Below, piece after piece: positions 1 to 9,014 of a stretch of DNA of 64,000 nucleotides. The position numbers were made by a program, and so were the translations under genes. Origin of the DNA: Roseovarius tolerans (GTDB lineage Bacteria > Pseudomonadota > Alphaproteobacteria > Rhodobacterales > Rhodobacteraceae); contig NZ_FOBO01000015.1 of NCBI RefSeq assembly GCF_900109855.1, positions 36,733 through 100,732 on the forward strand. The letters are read 5' to 3'. The notes under the pieces were generated by a model. That model was not told where the DNA came from. It did not search any database and saw only the letters and a program-made list of their open reading frames with translations. How positions within the stretch are numbered: position 1 is the stretch's first letter; every line of letters begins with the position of its first letter.

Positions 1-768
1 CAGTTGCAGAAACGTCACCGGCTGCGTCACCGTCAACGGGGCCGACCGAAACGCCAGCGTCATCGTGTAATGTCCCCCCGTCGCAAGACAGGCCACGCAG
101 AACAGCACCCCCAATTCCCACCATGTCGGCGTGACCCACACCGCCCAGGCCATCGGGGCCAGACCGACCGTCACGGTGATCGACAGCATCGCCACGACCA
201 CCCCGGCGCTGATCCGACCCGATATCATCTTGGCCAGCAGATAAGAGCCGCCGAAAAAGATTGCGGTGAACAGCATCGCCAGGTGCCCGGTGCCCACCTC
301 GCGAAACCCCGGCCGCAGGATGATAAGCGCACCGCAGAGCGCCACCACCACCGCCATCACCCGGCGCGCCGCCAGCGTCTCGCCAAGGAAAAGCGCCGCT
401 CCGAGTGTTACATAGATCGGCGACAGGTAATTCATGGCCGTCACATCCGCGATGGGAATGCGCGCCATCGCATAGAACCACAGCCCGACTCCCAGAGTAT
501 GAAACGCGCCACGAGCGCCGATCAACCCCCAAGTGCCCCGGTCGAGCCGCAGATCGCGCAGCGTGGTCAGCAGCGGCAGCAAGAAGATCAGGCCCATCGC
601 ATACCGCAGGAACGCCGCCTGCGGGGCAGGTACCCGCGTGCCCAGAACCTTCACCAGCGCCGTGACCCCCACAAAGAGTAGCCCCGTCACCACCATCCAG
701 AACACGCCCCATCCGGGACGCGCGGCGGCCTCCGCCGAAATACCGTCTTTCGCGCTCATGGCATGCAT
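1..768 (-). CDS. EamA/DMT-family transporter, C-terminus outside window
   Basis: Leftward frame whose 3' end lies before base 1; about 255 residues are visible. The reverse-strand translation is a chain of hydrophobic helices typical of the drug/metabolite transporter superfamily (10-TM EamA type), with the characteristic pattern MNYLSPIYVTLGAALFLGE at the end of the first EamA repeat. Two in-frame ATG codons (start at 768 or 759) are possible; neither has a strong ribosome binding site. The substrate cannot be told from sequence. It is one of four DMT-type exporters in the window. Family call is secure; function within the family is unknown. Confidence 0.85.
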   Translation of the reverse strand, partial: MHAMSAKDGISAEAAARPGWGVFWMVVTGLLFVGVTALVKVLGTRVPAPQAAFLRYAMGLIFLLPLLTTLRDLRLDRGTWGLIGARGAFHTLGVGLWFYAMARIPIADVTAMNYLSPIYVTLGAALFLGETLAARRVMAVVVALCGALIILRPGFREVGTGHLAMLFTAIFFGGSYLLAKMISGRISAGVVVAMLSITVTVGLAPMAWAVWVTPTWWELGVLFCVACLATGGHYTMTLAFRSAPLTVTQPVTFLQL

Positions 769-856
769 TAACTCACGCCGCGCATCATCTGTCGAGCACG
801 CCCGACCTGCTTTCTCATGCGCCATGCGCAACACCAAGTCCCGCTATCTGCATGGC

Positions 857-1786
857 TTAGGGCAGAGGAATGAACTCGGCGTCATCTCCCGGCGGCAGTC
901 GGAACCGCCCCTCGGCCCAGTCCCCCGTCGCCCAATCCGCCTTGGCCGCTTCGATCTTCTCACGGCTGGAGGCCACGAAATTCCACCAGATATAGCGCGG
1001 CCCGCTTAGCGTCTCACCGCCCAAGACGATCAGTCGCGCCCCGGCCTCACCCGCGCGCATACTGATCCGGTCACCGGGTCGAAAGACCATCATCTGCCCG
1101 GCCTCGAACACCTGACCCGCCACCTCGACCGCACCCGCGATCACGTAAACTCCGCGATCCTCGTGATCCTCGGGCAGCGGCAGGCCTGCCCCAGGCTCCA
1201 GCCGGACATCGGCATAGAACATGTCGGTGAAGGTGCTGACCGGCGCCGTCGCACCCCACGCCCGCCCCATGATCAGCCGCGCCTGCGCGCCGCCCTCCTC
1301 CAGCAGCGGCAGCGCGTCCTTACCGTGATGCTCGAAACTGGCGCTCCGCTCTTCCTCGGCGTCCGGCAGGGCCACCCAAGTCTGGATACCAAAGAGCCTG
1401 CTTTCACCGCGCCGGGTGGCGTCGCTCGTGCGTTCCGAATGGGTCACGCCGCGTCCCGCCACCATCCAGTTGACGGCTCCGCGATGAATCATCTGATCGG
1501 TCCCCAGACTGTCGCGATGCTGAAATTCGCCGTCGAACAGGTAGGTGACCGTGCCAAGACCGATATGCGGATGCGGGCGCACGTCGATGCCCTGCCCGGT
1601 CAGAAACTCCGCCGGGCCCATCTGGTCGAAAAAGATGAACGGCCCGACCATCTGCCGTCGTGGCGCGGGCAGCGCCCGGCGCACCTCGAACCCGCCGATA
1701 TCGCGGGCGCGCGGCACGATCACCGTCTCTATCGCATCAGGCCCCGCATCGGGGCAGACCGGCTCAACTGTCGGGTTCCAGCTCAT
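857..1786 (-). CDS. Pirin family protein
   Basis: A 309-residue bicupin protein of the pirin family. The N-terminal cupin carries the metal-binding pattern RPHPHIGL (about residues 71-78) and the later GVTHSE, giving the three His and one Glu ligands usual in pirins. A good ribosome binding site (GGAGGA, 6 nt spacing) precedes the ATG at 1786. Bacterial pirins are iron- or other metal-binding proteins, some with quercetinase activity, some binding metabolic enzymes; which applies here cannot be seen. It lies leftward, 83 bp upstream of argO's stop, probably as its own unit. Confidence 0.9.
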   Translation of the reverse strand: MSWNPTVEPVCPDAGPDAIETVIVPRARDIGGFEVRRALPAPRRQMVGPFIFFDQMGPAEFLTGQGIDVRPHPHIGLGTVTYLFDGEFQHRDSLGTDQMIHRGAVNWMVAGRGVTHSERTSDATRRGESRLFGIQTWVALPDAEEERSASFEHHGKDALPLLEEGGAQARLIMGRAWGATAPVSTFTDMFYADVRLEPGAGLPLPEDHEDRGVYVIAGAVEVAGQVFEAGQMMVFRPGDRISMRAGEAGARLIVLGGETLSGPRYIWWNFVASSREKIEAAKADWATGDWAEGRFRLPPGDDAEFIPLP

Positions 1787-1869
1787 CGCGCATCCTCCAT
1801 GCTATTCTCCATCATAGCACGATCACGCCCGCCGCTCAGCCGCCAGCCCCGCACAGACCCTGTGCAGGC

Positions 1870-2463
1870 TCAGCCGGTCAGAAGGTTCGCGGCGATCGCC
1901 CACATCACCGCCCCCACCCCGGCGTCGAGCACCCGCCAACTGCCCGGACGACGAAAGACCGGGGCCAGCAACCGCGCGCCATAGCCAAGAGCAAAGAAGA
2001 ACACAAAACTCGCGCAGACCGCGCCGATGCCGAATGCCAGCCGATCCTCGTATTGCGCAGAAATCGTGCCCAGAAGCACCACCGTATCGAGATAGACATG
2101 CGGGTTGAGCCAGGTCAGCGCCAGACAGGTCAGCACCGCACGCCGCAGGCTGCCCGCACCATGGCCTGCCTCCAACACGGCCCCGCCGCGCCACGCGGCC
2201 CAGAAGCTGCGCGCGCCATAAATCAGCAGGAACGCCGCCCCGCCATAGCGCATCACCCGCTCCAGCCCCGGCACCAATTCGGCCAGCGCACCGAACCCGC
2301 TGACCCCCGCCGCCACCAGCACCGCGTCGGAAAAGGCACAGACCAGCACCACCGCCAGCACATGCTCGCGCCGCAATCCCTGCCGCAGAACAAAGGCATT
2401 CTGCGCCCCGATCGCGAGAATGAGCGAAAACCCCAACGCAAACCCCGCCAGCCCTGCCTGCAT
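1870..2463 (-). CDS. argO: LysE/ArgO family basic amino-acid exporter
   Basis: A 197-residue inner-membrane protein with about six transmembrane helices. The start MQAGLAGFALGFSLILAIG followed by AQNAFVLRQG is diagnostic of the LysE/ArgO branch, which exports lysine and arginine. The frame stays open further upstream, but the ATG at 2463 matches the family N-terminus. It is divergent from an ArgP/LysG-type LysR regulator at 2590, the usual arrangement in which the regulator senses Lys/Arg and activates the exporter. The regulatory region must lie in the 126-bp gap, which also contains a copy of a dispersed motif. Confidence 0.9.
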   Translation of the reverse strand: MQAGLAGFALGFSLILAIGAQNAFVLRQGLRREHVLAVVLVCAFSDAVLVAAGVSGFGALAELVPGLERVMRYGGAAFLLIYGARSFWAAWRGGAVLEAGHGAGSLRRAVLTCLALTWLNPHVYLDTVVLLGTISAQYEDRLAFGIGAVCASFVFFFALGYGARLLAPVFRRPGSWRVLDAGVGAVMWAIAANLLTG

Positions 2464-2474
2464 GCCCCTGCCCC

Positions 2475-2500
2475 TTCTTCTTGGCAAAAATACTCGAAAA
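2475..2500 (+). repeat. Dispersed motif copy (TTGnCAAAAATACTC family)
   Basis: Contains TTGGCAAAAATACTCGAAAA, sharing the core TTGCCnnAAATACTC with copies at 3514-3534, 8510-8531, 18829-18860 (opposite strand) and 59100-59128. It sits between argO and argP. Confidence 0.6.
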
Positions 2501-2589
2501 CCCGAGGCCGTCACCCGCGCCACGGCTTGCCTACCGCGCCACATCACATTATCCAAATTCACTATGTTTACTCAGTATAAGTACATCTG

Positions 2590-3477
2590 ATGCCTCTCCC
2601 GTCCGATCACCTCACCACCCTGACGGCGATCCTGCAGACCGGCAGCTTCGAAGCCGCAGCGCGGCATCTCGGCGTCACCCAATCTGCGATCTCGCAGCGG
2701 ATCAAGGCGCTCGAATCGCGTATCGGCGCGCAGTTGGTTCACCGCACCACTCCCTGCACGGCGACCGAGGCGGGCCAGCGCCTCGCCGCGCATGCCGATC
2801 AGGTGGCACTGCTTGACGCCCGGCTCGCCCGGGATCTGGCGGGCCTCGCTCCCGCACCGCAAACCCGGCTGCGCCTCGCGATCAACGCCGACAGCCTCGC
2901 CACATGGCTGCCCGACGCGCTTGCTCAGTTATCGGGCCATCTCTTCGATCTGGTGATCGAGGATCAAGACACGGCCCATGACCGGCTCACCCGGGGCGAG
3001 GTGCTGGGCGCGCTCACCTCGCGCGCGGCCCCGCTGCCGGGCTGCGATGTGACACCGCTGGGGCGCTTGCGCTATATCGCCACCGCCAGCCCCACCTTTA
3101 TTGACCGCCACTTTAGCGCAGGCGTTACTGATGATACCCTCGCTCTCGCCCCAATGCTGCAATTCGACAGCCGCGATCAGCTGCAACATCGCTGGATCAC
3201 ACATGCCACCGGGGCCGCGCTCACCCCGCCCTGCCACCGGCTGCCGTCGTCCGAGGGTTTCGCCACCGCGGCCCGGCTCGGCCTCGGGTGGGGCATGAAC
3301 CCCGAGCCGCTCGTGGCGCAGGATCTCGCAGATGGCACGTTGCGCGCGCTCATCCCCGACACACCGCTCGACACCCCGCTCTACTGGCAATCCTCGCGCC
3401 TGATGAGCACGGCACTCCGCCCTGTCACCCGCGCGCTGCGCCGCGCAGGGCGCACCGGGCTGCTGCCCCCCGACTGA
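2590..3477 (+). CDS. argP: LysR-family regulator, ArgP/LysG type
   Basis: A 295-residue LysR-type regulator. The N-terminal winged helix-turn-helix (residues 4-62) reads LTTLTAILQTGSFEAAARHL then GVTQSAISQRIKALE, followed by a periplasmic-binding-like effector domain. The pairing with a divergent argO identifies it as the basic-amino-acid-sensing ArgP (IciA/LysG) subfamily. Length is normal for the family. A symmetrical hairpin follows its stop codon. The match to ArgP rests on context plus overall sequence style, so the symbol is likely rather than certain. Confidence 0.88.
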   Translation: MPLPSDHLTTLTAILQTGSFEAAARHLGVTQSAISQRIKALESRIGAQLVHRTTPCTATEAGQRLAAHADQVALLDARLARDLAGLAPAPQTRLRLAINADSLATWLPDALAQLSGHLFDLVIEDQDTAHDRLTRGEVLGALTSRAAPLPGCDVTPLGRLRYIATASPTFIDRHFSAGVTDDTLALAPMLQFDSRDQLQHRWITHATGAALTPPCHRLPSSEGFATAARLGLGWGMNPEPLVAQDLADGTLRALIPDTPLDTPLYWQSSRLMSTALRPVTRALRRAGRTGLLPPD

Positions 3478-3481
3478 CGCA

Positions 3482-3508
3482 AAGGGCCGCCCAAAAAGAG
3501 CGGCCCTT
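3482..3508. terminator. Bidirectional hairpin terminator between argP and yebC
   Basis: Perfect 9-bp arms AAGGGCCGC and GCGGCCCTT around a 9-nt loop, located between two convergent genes. T-tracts are short, so termination strength is uncertain, but position and stem fit a shared terminator. Confidence 0.7.
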
Positions 3509-3513
3509 ATGTC

Positions 3514-3534
3514 ATCTTGCCAGAAATACTCAGC
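3514..3534 (+). repeat. Dispersed motif copy (TTGCCAGAAATACTC)
   Basis: ATCTTGCCAGAAATACTCAG, immediately downstream of the argP/yebC hairpin and just beyond the yebC stop; same family as at 2475, 8510, 18829 and 59100. Confidence 0.6.
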
Positions 3535-3549
3535 CCGAAAGAGCAGCCG

Positions 3550-4290
3550 TCAAAGTTGCTCCATCACCTCGTCCGAGGCCTCGAAATTGGTGGTGACGCG
3601 CTGCACGTCATCGTCATCCTCCAGCGCCTCGATCAGCTTCATCAGCTTTTCCATGTTCTCGAGGTCCATCTCGGTGGTGGTGGTGGGCTTCCACACCAGC
3701 TTGGTCGATGTGCTCTCGCCGAGTTCCGCCTCGAGCGCATTGGACACATCATTGAGATCGGTATCGGCGCACCAGATCACGTGACCGTCTTCGACGCTCT
3801 CGACATCCTCGGCGCCGGCCTCGATCGCGGCCATCATGACTGTGTCGGCATCGCCCACCTCAGCGGGATAGGTGATCTCGCCCTTGCGCTCGAACATGAA
3901 ACCGACGCTGCCGGTCTCGCCTAAGTTGCCGCCGTTCTTGGAAAAAGTCGACCGCACGGTCGATGCGGTGCGGTTGCGGTTGTCGGTCATCGCCTCGACG
4001 ATCACCGCGACGCCGTTGGGTCCGTACCCTTCGTACCGGATTTCTTCATAATCCTCGGCATCGCCGCCTGACGCCTTCTTGATGGCGCGCTCGATATTGT
4101 CCTTGGGCATGGATTGCGCCTTGGCTTCCTTGATCGCGAGGCGCAGGCGCGGGTTCTTGTCGGGGTCCGGGTCGCCCATCTTGGCGGCGACGGTGATCTC
4201 CTTGGAAAACTTGGAGAAAAGTTTCGCCCGCACGGCATCCTGCCGCCCCTTGCGGTGTTGAATATTCGCCCATTTGGAATGGCCGGCCAT
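3550..4290 (-). CDS. yebC: YebC/PmpR-family protein
   Basis: A 246-residue protein beginning [18 protein letters not shown], the invariant YebC start, with the conserved [19 protein letters not shown] stretch near residues 55-75. The ATG at 4290 is preceded by GGAGAAGG, so the longer open frame upstream is not used. YebC/TACO1 proteins were described as transcription regulators (PmpR) and more recently as ribosome-associated factors that relieve stalling at proline-rich motifs. Length is normal. It is divergent from bchE, with about 200 bp between the starts. Confidence 0.95.
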   Translation of the reverse strand: MAGHSKWANIQHRKGRQDAVRAKLFSKFSKEITVAAKMGDPDPDKNPRLRLAIKEAKAQSMPKDNIERAIKKASGGDAEDYEEIRYEGYGPNGVAVIVEAMTDNRNRTASTVRSTFSKNGGNLGETGSVGFMFERKGEITYPAEVGDADTVMMAAIEAGAEDVESVEDGHVIWCADTDLNDVSNALEAELGESTSTKLVWKPTTTTEMDLENMEKLMKLIEALEDDDDVQRVTTNFEASDEVMEQL

Positions 4291-4427
4291 GGTGCCTTCT
4301 CCTGCATCTTCGGAAATCTGACGCCTTTTATCCGCTGTCGCGCGACAGGGCAACGCCCCTCTCGCACGGCCTAAAAGGGGTGCGGTATCATGTCGGTATT
4401 ACGTCGGTATCGCGTCGGTTTGATATA

Positions 4428-4445
4428 TGTCAACTAAACTGGACA
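4428..4445 (+). promoter_or_regulatory. PpsR/CrtJ-type site 1 upstream of bchE
   Basis: TGT at 4428-4430 and ACA at 4443-4445 with exactly 12 bases between: the TGT-N12-ACA consensus of the photosynthesis repressor PpsR/CrtJ. It lies about 44 bp upstream of the bchE ATG. Confidence 0.8.
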
Positions 4446-4452
4446 CTTCCTC

Positions 4453-4470
4453 TGTTAGCCTGAATTGACA
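4453..4470 (+). promoter_or_regulatory. PpsR/CrtJ-type site 2 upstream of bchE
   Basis: A second TGT-N12-ACA (TGT 4453-4455, ACA 4468-4470), 7 bp downstream of site 1. Tandem sites with this short spacing are the known cooperative PpsR binding arrangement at bch and crt promoters. Confidence 0.8.
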
Positions 4471-4488
4471 GGACAGGGAGACACCACC

Positions 4489-6150
4489 ATGCGCATCGTG
4501 CTCATTCACCCCAACTATCACTCCGGCGGCGCTGAGATCGCCGGAAGCTGGCCACCCGCCTGGGTCGCCTATCTGGCGGGCCATCTGCGCGATGCGGGGT
4601 ATGACGATGTGCAGTTCATCGACGCCATGACCAACCGTATCGACGACGACACCCTGCGCGCCCGCCTGCGCGATTTGCAGCCCGATGTGATCGGCGTCAC
4701 TGCCATCACCCCGTCGATCTACGTGGCCGAAAACATTCTCAAACTCGCACAGGAGGAAGTGCCGGACGCGCTCCGCGTTCTTGGAGGCGTGCATGCCACC
4801 TTCATGTACAAGCAGGTGTTTTCCGAGGCCCCTTGGGTCGATGTGATCGTGCGCGGCGAGGGTGAGGAGATTTTCCTGAACCTCATCCGCGCTGTGGATA
4901 AGGGCGAATGGCTCGCCGCGCGTGGCGCGATCAAGGGGCTGGCCTATCTCGACGGCGACACGATCAAGGCCACACCGGCGGCGGCGACGGTCAAGGATCT
5001 CGATTCGATCAATCCCGACTGGTCGCTGCTTGAATGGGAGAAATACATCTACGTGCCCTTGGGCAAGCGCGTCGCGATCCCCAACATGGCGCGCGGCTGT
5101 CCGTTCACCTGCTCGTTCTGCAGCCAATGGAAATTCTGGCGTGACTACCGCGTGCGCGATCCCAAAAAAGTCGTCGACGAGATCGAGAACCTGGTGAACA
5201 ACCACGGCGTCGGGTTTTTTATCCTCGCCGACGAGGAACCCACCATCAACAAGAAGAAATTCGTTCAATTCTGCGAGGAACTGATCAAGCGCGACCTGCC
5301 CGCCCGCGTGCAATGGGGCATCAACACCCGCGTGACGGACATCTACCGCGACCGCGATCTGCTGGCCTTTTACCGCAAGGCGGGGCTGGTGCATGTGAGC
5401 CTTGGCACCGAGGCGGCGGCGCAATTGAAACTCGATCAGTTCAACAAGGAAACCAAGGTCGAGGAGAACAAGGAGGCGATCCGCCTCTTGCGCGAGGCGG
5501 ATATCTTTACCGAGGCGCAGTTCATCGTCGGCCTCGACAACGAGACCCCAGAGACGCTGGAGGAAACCTTTCAGATGGCGTGGGACTGGCAGCCGGATCT
5601 CGCCAACTGGGCGATGTACACGCCCTGGCCGTTCACGCCGCTTTTTCAGGAGTTGCGCGATCAGGTCGAGATCTTCGATTTCTCGAAATACAATTTCGTC
5701 ACGCCGATCATGAAGCCCGCCACCATGACGCGCGGCGAACTCCTCGATGGAGTGATGAAGAACTATCGCCGCTTTTACATGCGCAAGGCGCTGTTTCACT
5801 ACCCGTGGCGCGGCACGGGCTATCGGCGGCGCTATCTGCTGGGCTGCCTCAAGGCATTTCTCAAGGCAGGCTTTGCCCGCACCTTCTATGATCTGGGCAA
5901 GGCCGGATACTGGGGCCCGCAGACCAAGAACAAGGTCAGTTTCGACTTTGACGAGACCCGCACCATCGCCGAGGCGCAGATGGAGGATTGGGAGGCCAGC
6001 GCCGACCGCGCCGCGCGTGCCGCAGAGCGCCGCGAGGCGGTGCGCGCCCAGATGAAGGACCGCGCGGGTGAGCGCAAGCAGGGCTTCAAGATGCCCAACG
6101 GGGCCGAAGTGCGCGCCTGCGGTGGAAGCACCGAGCAGATGGATGCCTGA
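4489..6150 (+). CDS. bchE: Mg-protoporphyrin IX monomethyl ester anaerobic oxidative cyclase BchE
   Basis: A 553-residue radical-SAM/B12 enzyme that forms the isocyclic ring E of bacteriochlorophyll without O2. The N-terminus [19 protein letters not shown] is typical of BchE. A cobalamin-binding-type domain covers roughly residues 1-150, and the radical-SAM cluster motif CPFTCSFC has Cys204, Cys208 and Cys211 (CxxxCxxC). The ATG at 4489 has GGGAG upstream. bchJ overlaps its 3' end by 8 bp, so the two are co-transcribed. Two TGT-N12-ACA sites upstream indicate PpsR control. Its presence implies an anoxygenic phototroph; whether the O2-dependent cyclase AcsF also exists cannot be seen here. Confidence 0.95.
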   Translation: MRIVLIHPNYHSGGAEIAGSWPPAWVAYLAGHLRDAGYDDVQFIDAMTNRIDDDTLRARLRDLQPDVIGVTAITPSIYVAENILKLAQEEVPDALRVLGGVHATFMYKQVFSEAPWVDVIVRGEGEEIFLNLIRAVDKGEWLAARGAIKGLAYLDGDTIKATPAAATVKDLDSINPDWSLLEWEKYIYVPLGKRVAIPNMARGCPFTCSFCSQWKFWRDYRVRDPKKVVDEIENLVNNHGVGFFILADEEPTINKKKFVQFCEELIKRDLPARVQWGINTRVTDIYRDRDLLAFYRKAGLVHVSLGTEAAAQLKLDQFNKETKVEENKEAIRLLREADIFTEAQFIVGLDNETPETLEETFQMAWDWQPDLANWAMYTPWPFTPLFQELRDQVEIFDFSKYNFVTPIMKPATMTRGELLDGVMKNYRRFYMRKALFHYPWRGTGYRRRYLLGCLKAFLKAGFARTFYDLGKAGYWGPQTKNKVSFDFDETRTIAEAQMEDWEASADRAARAAERREAVRAQMKDRAGERKQGFKMPNGAEVRACGGSTEQMDA

Positions 6151-6736
6151 CGGCGGCTATATTGAGGCGCGGATCGGTCCGAACGCGGTGCTGCAACTCG
6201 CCCCCGCGATGGACCGTTTCGCGGGTGAGGCGGCGCGCCGCGCGCTTTTTGCGCCTGTCGGCTTTGATCCGTTGCCTGGTGCGGAGGCGATGATCGACGA
6301 GCGCCCGGTCGCCGCGCTGCACCGTGCCCTGCGCCGGGGCCATCCCGATATCGCGGACCGAATCGCGCGGGCCGCAGGCACCGCCACCGGCGACTATATC
6401 CTTGCCAATCGCATCCCCCGCGCCGGGCAAACCCTGTTGTGCGCCCTGCCCGCTTCCCTCGCCGCGCCGCTTCTCACGCGTGCGATCTTGGCCCACGGCT
6501 GGACCTTCTGCGGCAGCGGTCAGTTGACGGCGCGCGGCCGTCACCCGGTGGTTTTCACGCTTGAGAACAACCCGATACCGCAAGTGGGAGAAAGCGCCGC
6601 GCCGGTCTGTCACTGGCATGCGGCGTGTTTCGAGCGGCTGTTCACCCGGCTTGTCCACCGGCACTCCAAGGTTGTCGAGACCACCTGCTGCGCCACCGGT
6701 GCCGCCGCCTGCCGGTTTGCGGTGTCATGGCGCTGA
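6143..6736 (+). CDS. bchJ: BchJ, bacteriochlorophyll biosynthesis V4R protein
   Basis: A 197-residue protein with a V4R (4-vinyl reductase) domain. The segment [20 protein letters not shown] and the C-terminal Cys/His-rich part ([14 protein letters not shown]) match BchJ. BchJ was first named 4-vinyl reductase, but in Rhodobacter it now appears to be an accessory factor for Mg-chelatase substrate delivery, with BciA acting as the reductase. The ATG at 6143 lies inside the last codons of bchE in another frame, the same gene order as in the Rhodobacter photosynthesis cluster. The 3' end overlaps the convergent DMT gene by 12 bp. Confidence 0.9.
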   Translation: MPDGGYIEARIGPNAVLQLAPAMDRFAGEAARRALFAPVGFDPLPGAEAMIDERPVAALHRALRRGHPDIADRIARAAGTATGDYILANRIPRAGQTLLCALPASLAAPLLTRAILAHGWTFCGSGQLTARGRHPVVFTLENNPIPQVGESAAPVCHWHAACFERLFTRLVHRHSKVVETTCCATGAAACRFAVSWR

Positions 6737-7636
6737 CGGGGTAATGACCGGGGGCAGGCGCGGGCGCGGTTGCACCAGTGCAAGACCGAGGATCATCAGG
6801 CCAAGGGCGGCCCAGACATAGCCCGAATAGACCTCGGCCAGCAGCGCGACGGACCACAGCACGCCGAACCCGGTCACCAGATACGAGACCTGCGCGGCAA
6901 ACACCGATCCCGCGCGCCCCACCATCCAGACATAGCCCGAGTAGACCACCGCGTGCGCCAGCGCAGAGAGCACCAGCGCCCCCTCGGCCACGCCCCAGGG
7001 CGGGCGCGGGTCGATCCACTGCCCCGACAGGAGCGCCACCGGCAGCATCACCACGAGCCCGACCAGCGAAGCACCGGTAATGAGCTGGATCGGGTCGAGC
7101 CCTGCCGTGCCCCAGCGCGCGATCGCGTTGCCCTCGCAGGCATAGCAGAACGGGGCTATGAGGGCGACGGGGATGATGGCGGCCATCGCCGGGTCCGGCA
7201 GGCTCGCCTCGGGCCCGATCAGCAGCACGATGCCCGCCATGCCGCAAACCAGCCCGCCGAGCCGGATCAGGCGAAAGATGTCGTTGCCCAGGGCAAGGGC
7301 CACCGGAAAGGCCATCATCGGCACCGTCGAGAGCAGGATCGCCAGCACCCCCGCTGGCAGGTGCTGGGCGGAGTAGTAGTAGGCCCAGCCCGGCAGGATC
7401 GTGCCCAGAGCCGCGACCATCAGGTAACGCCCCAGCGTGGCGCGCCCGAAGACCGGCCACCGGCCCCGCGCGATGCACACCGCGCCCAAGACCATCACCA
7501 CGATTACCTTCTCCCAGAAGATCAGGCCGAAGGGCTGATGCCCGGTGCTGACCGCCAGCTTGCCCAGCGGCACCGACAGTCCCCAGCCCGCGCCCATCGC
7601 CACCAGAATGGCCGTCAGGCGCAACCGGTCCGCCAT
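6725..7636 (-). CDS. EamA/DMT-family transporter
   Basis: A 303-residue protein with about ten hydrophobic helices in two EamA repeats. The start MADRLRLTAILVAMGAGWG at 7636 is chosen because it follows the stop of the upstream phosphoesterase gene by one base, which implies translational coupling. Its 3' end runs 12 bp into the convergent bchJ. Substrate unknown. Nothing ties it to pigment synthesis except adjacency. Confidence 0.88.
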   Translation of the reverse strand: MADRLRLTAILVAMGAGWGLSVPLGKLAVSTGHQPFGLIFWEKVIVVMVLGAVCIARGRWPVFGRATLGRYLMVAALGTILPGWAYYYSAQHLPAGVLAILLSTVPMMAFPVALALGNDIFRLIRLGGLVCGMAGIVLLIGPEASLPDPAMAAIIPVALIAPFCYACEGNAIARWGTAGLDPIQLITGASLVGLVVMLPVALLSGQWIDPRPPWGVAEGALVLSALAHAVVYSGYVWMVGRAGSVFAAQVSYLVTGFGVLWSVALLAEVYSGYVWAALGLMILGLALVQPRPRLPPVITPSAP

Positions 7637-7637
7637 C

Positions 7638-8450
7638 TCAGGGGGCCGATTGCGGAAGCCGCCCGCCCTGCCGCACCATCTCGATCCGCGTAGCGCGGCC
7701 GGTGGCGTCGTCGGTCTCGACATAGACGCCCGAGAGCGTGACCGCCCCCATGGCGGGGGTGAAGCGTTCGCGGCCCATACCGGTCACGAAGCGGCGCATC
7801 GGCTCGGCCTTGTCCATGCCGATGACCGAATTGTAATCGCCGCACATGCCCGCATCGCCCTGAAACCCGGTGCCGCCGGGCAGGATCTGGGTGTCGGCGG
7901 TGGGAATATGGGTGTGGGTGCCCACCACGAGGCTCGCGCGGCCATCGCAGAAATGCCCCATCGCCATCTTTTCGCTGGTCGCCTCGCAATGCACATCAAC
8001 CAGCGCCGCCTGCACCGCGCCGCCCAGGGGGTGCGTGCGCAGGGTGGCGTCGATGGCCGAGAACGGATCATCAAAAGCGCGGCGCATGAAGACGTTGCCC
8101 AGCACCTGCGCCACGAGGATCTTGCGCCCGCGCCCGTCGGTAAAGACACGGTGCCCGCGCCCCGGTGCCACCTTGGAATAGTTGAGCGGGCGAATGATGC
8201 GGCTGTCACGCTCGATCGCCTGCAGCATGTCCTTTTGATCGAACGCATGATCGCCGAGCGTCACGCAATCGGCCCCGGCTTCGAACAGGCCCTTGGCATG
8301 CGCGCCCGTGAGGCCCATCCCGCCCGAGGCGTTCTCGCCATTGACCACCACGAAATCGAGCTTCCACGCCGCGCGCAGCCCGGGCAGTTTGTCCGCCACC
8401 GCCGCGCGCCCCGCGCGCCCCATCACATCACCGAGAAAGAGTATTTTCAT
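7638..8450 (-). CDS. YmdB-like metallophosphoesterase (TIGR00282 family)
   Basis: A 270-residue calcineurin-like phosphoesterase. Metal-binding motifs are GDVMGRAGR (residues 7-15), NGENASGG (near 39-46), the central LGDHAFD, and the C-terminal VGTHTHIPTAD. This is the family of Bacillus YmdB, a 2',3'-cAMP phosphodiesterase that affects sporulation and biofilm choices; its role in Rhodobacteraceae is not established. The ATG at 8450 begins MKILFLGD. It is tightly coupled to the downstream DMT transporter. Confidence 0.88.
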   Translation of the reverse strand: MKILFLGDVMGRAGRAAVADKLPGLRAAWKLDFVVVNGENASGGMGLTGAHAKGLFEAGADCVTLGDHAFDQKDMLQAIERDSRIIRPLNYSKVAPGRGHRVFTDGRGRKILVAQVLGNVFMRRAFDDPFSAIDATLRTHPLGGAVQAALVDVHCEATSEKMAMGHFCDGRASLVVGTHTHIPTADTQILPGGTGFQGDAGMCGDYNSVIGMDKAEPMRRFVTGMGRERFTPAMGAVTLSGVYVETDDATGRATRIEMVRQGGRLPQSAP

Positions 8451-8509
8451 GGCATCCCTGTTAGGCGCAGGCGGGCCAAAGGGCAAGCGGATGCAAGGCC
8501 GCCCTGCGC

Positions 8510-8531
8510 TTCATCTTGCCGCAAATACTCA
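8510..8531 (+). repeat. Dispersed motif copy (TTGCCGCAAATACTC)
   Basis: TTCATCTTGCCGCAAATACT..., between the start of the phosphoesterase gene and the stop of the OsmC gene. Shares the ATCTTGCC-AAATA core with the copies at 3514 and 59100. Confidence 0.6.
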
Positions 8532-8999
8532 AGTCCCGATGCGATACCGCGCCTTGTAGTCGACCGCGAAATTCACCGACCGTGCGATAAAGCAATAGTC
8601 ATGCACCCGCGCATGCAGCGCATCGGCCTGTTTGAGGTCGCTGCCCGGGGCCACGGTGATCCGGGGCCGCAGGGTGGCGCGCAGGAAGCGGCTTGCGCCC
8701 TGCGGATCGGTCTCGCCCACCGCCAGAGGGTCATCCTCGTAACCCGTCACCACGATCCCTGCATCGCTCGCCAGATGCAGGAACCACAGCATGTGACAGG
8801 CCGACAGCGCGGCGATCAGCATGTCCTCGGGATTGTGCAGCGCCGGGTCGCCGCCCAGGAGCGGATCATTCGAGCAGTGAATCACCGGCTTGCCCGGTGT
8901 CTCGACGTTCCACGTCCGGGCATAGCCCTTGTAGTGCCGCGTCCCCTCGCCCCGGTTGCCGGTCCAGACGACACGGGCACTATGATCATGTTCGGCCAT
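8529..8999 (-). CDS. OsmC family protein
   Basis: A 156-residue OsmC/Ohr-fold protein. The conserved Cys of the helix (ALSACHMLWFLHLA, about residues 70-82) and a C-terminal cysteine (HDYCFIARSV) match the two redox cysteines of OsmC-type peroxidases. Such proteins reduce organic hydroperoxides with thiols. The start at 8999 is the second ATG of the frame and is preceded by GGAG. It lies 15 bp downstream of the 5-formyl-THF cyclo-ligase stop, so an operon with it and mgtE is likely. Confidence 0.88.
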   Translation of the reverse strand: MAEHDHSARVVWTGNRGEGTRHYKGYARTWNVETPGKPVIHCSNDPLLGGDPALHNPEDMLIAALSACHMLWFLHLASDAGIVVTGYEDDPLAVGETDPQGASRFLRATLRPRITVAPGSDLKQADALHARVHDYCFIARSVNFAVDYKARYRIGT

Positions 9000-9014
9000 C
9001 GGCCCCACTCCTGT

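Noticed and set aside
4399..5799. A 466-codon leftward frame over bchE
   Set aside because: Antisense shadow of bchE.
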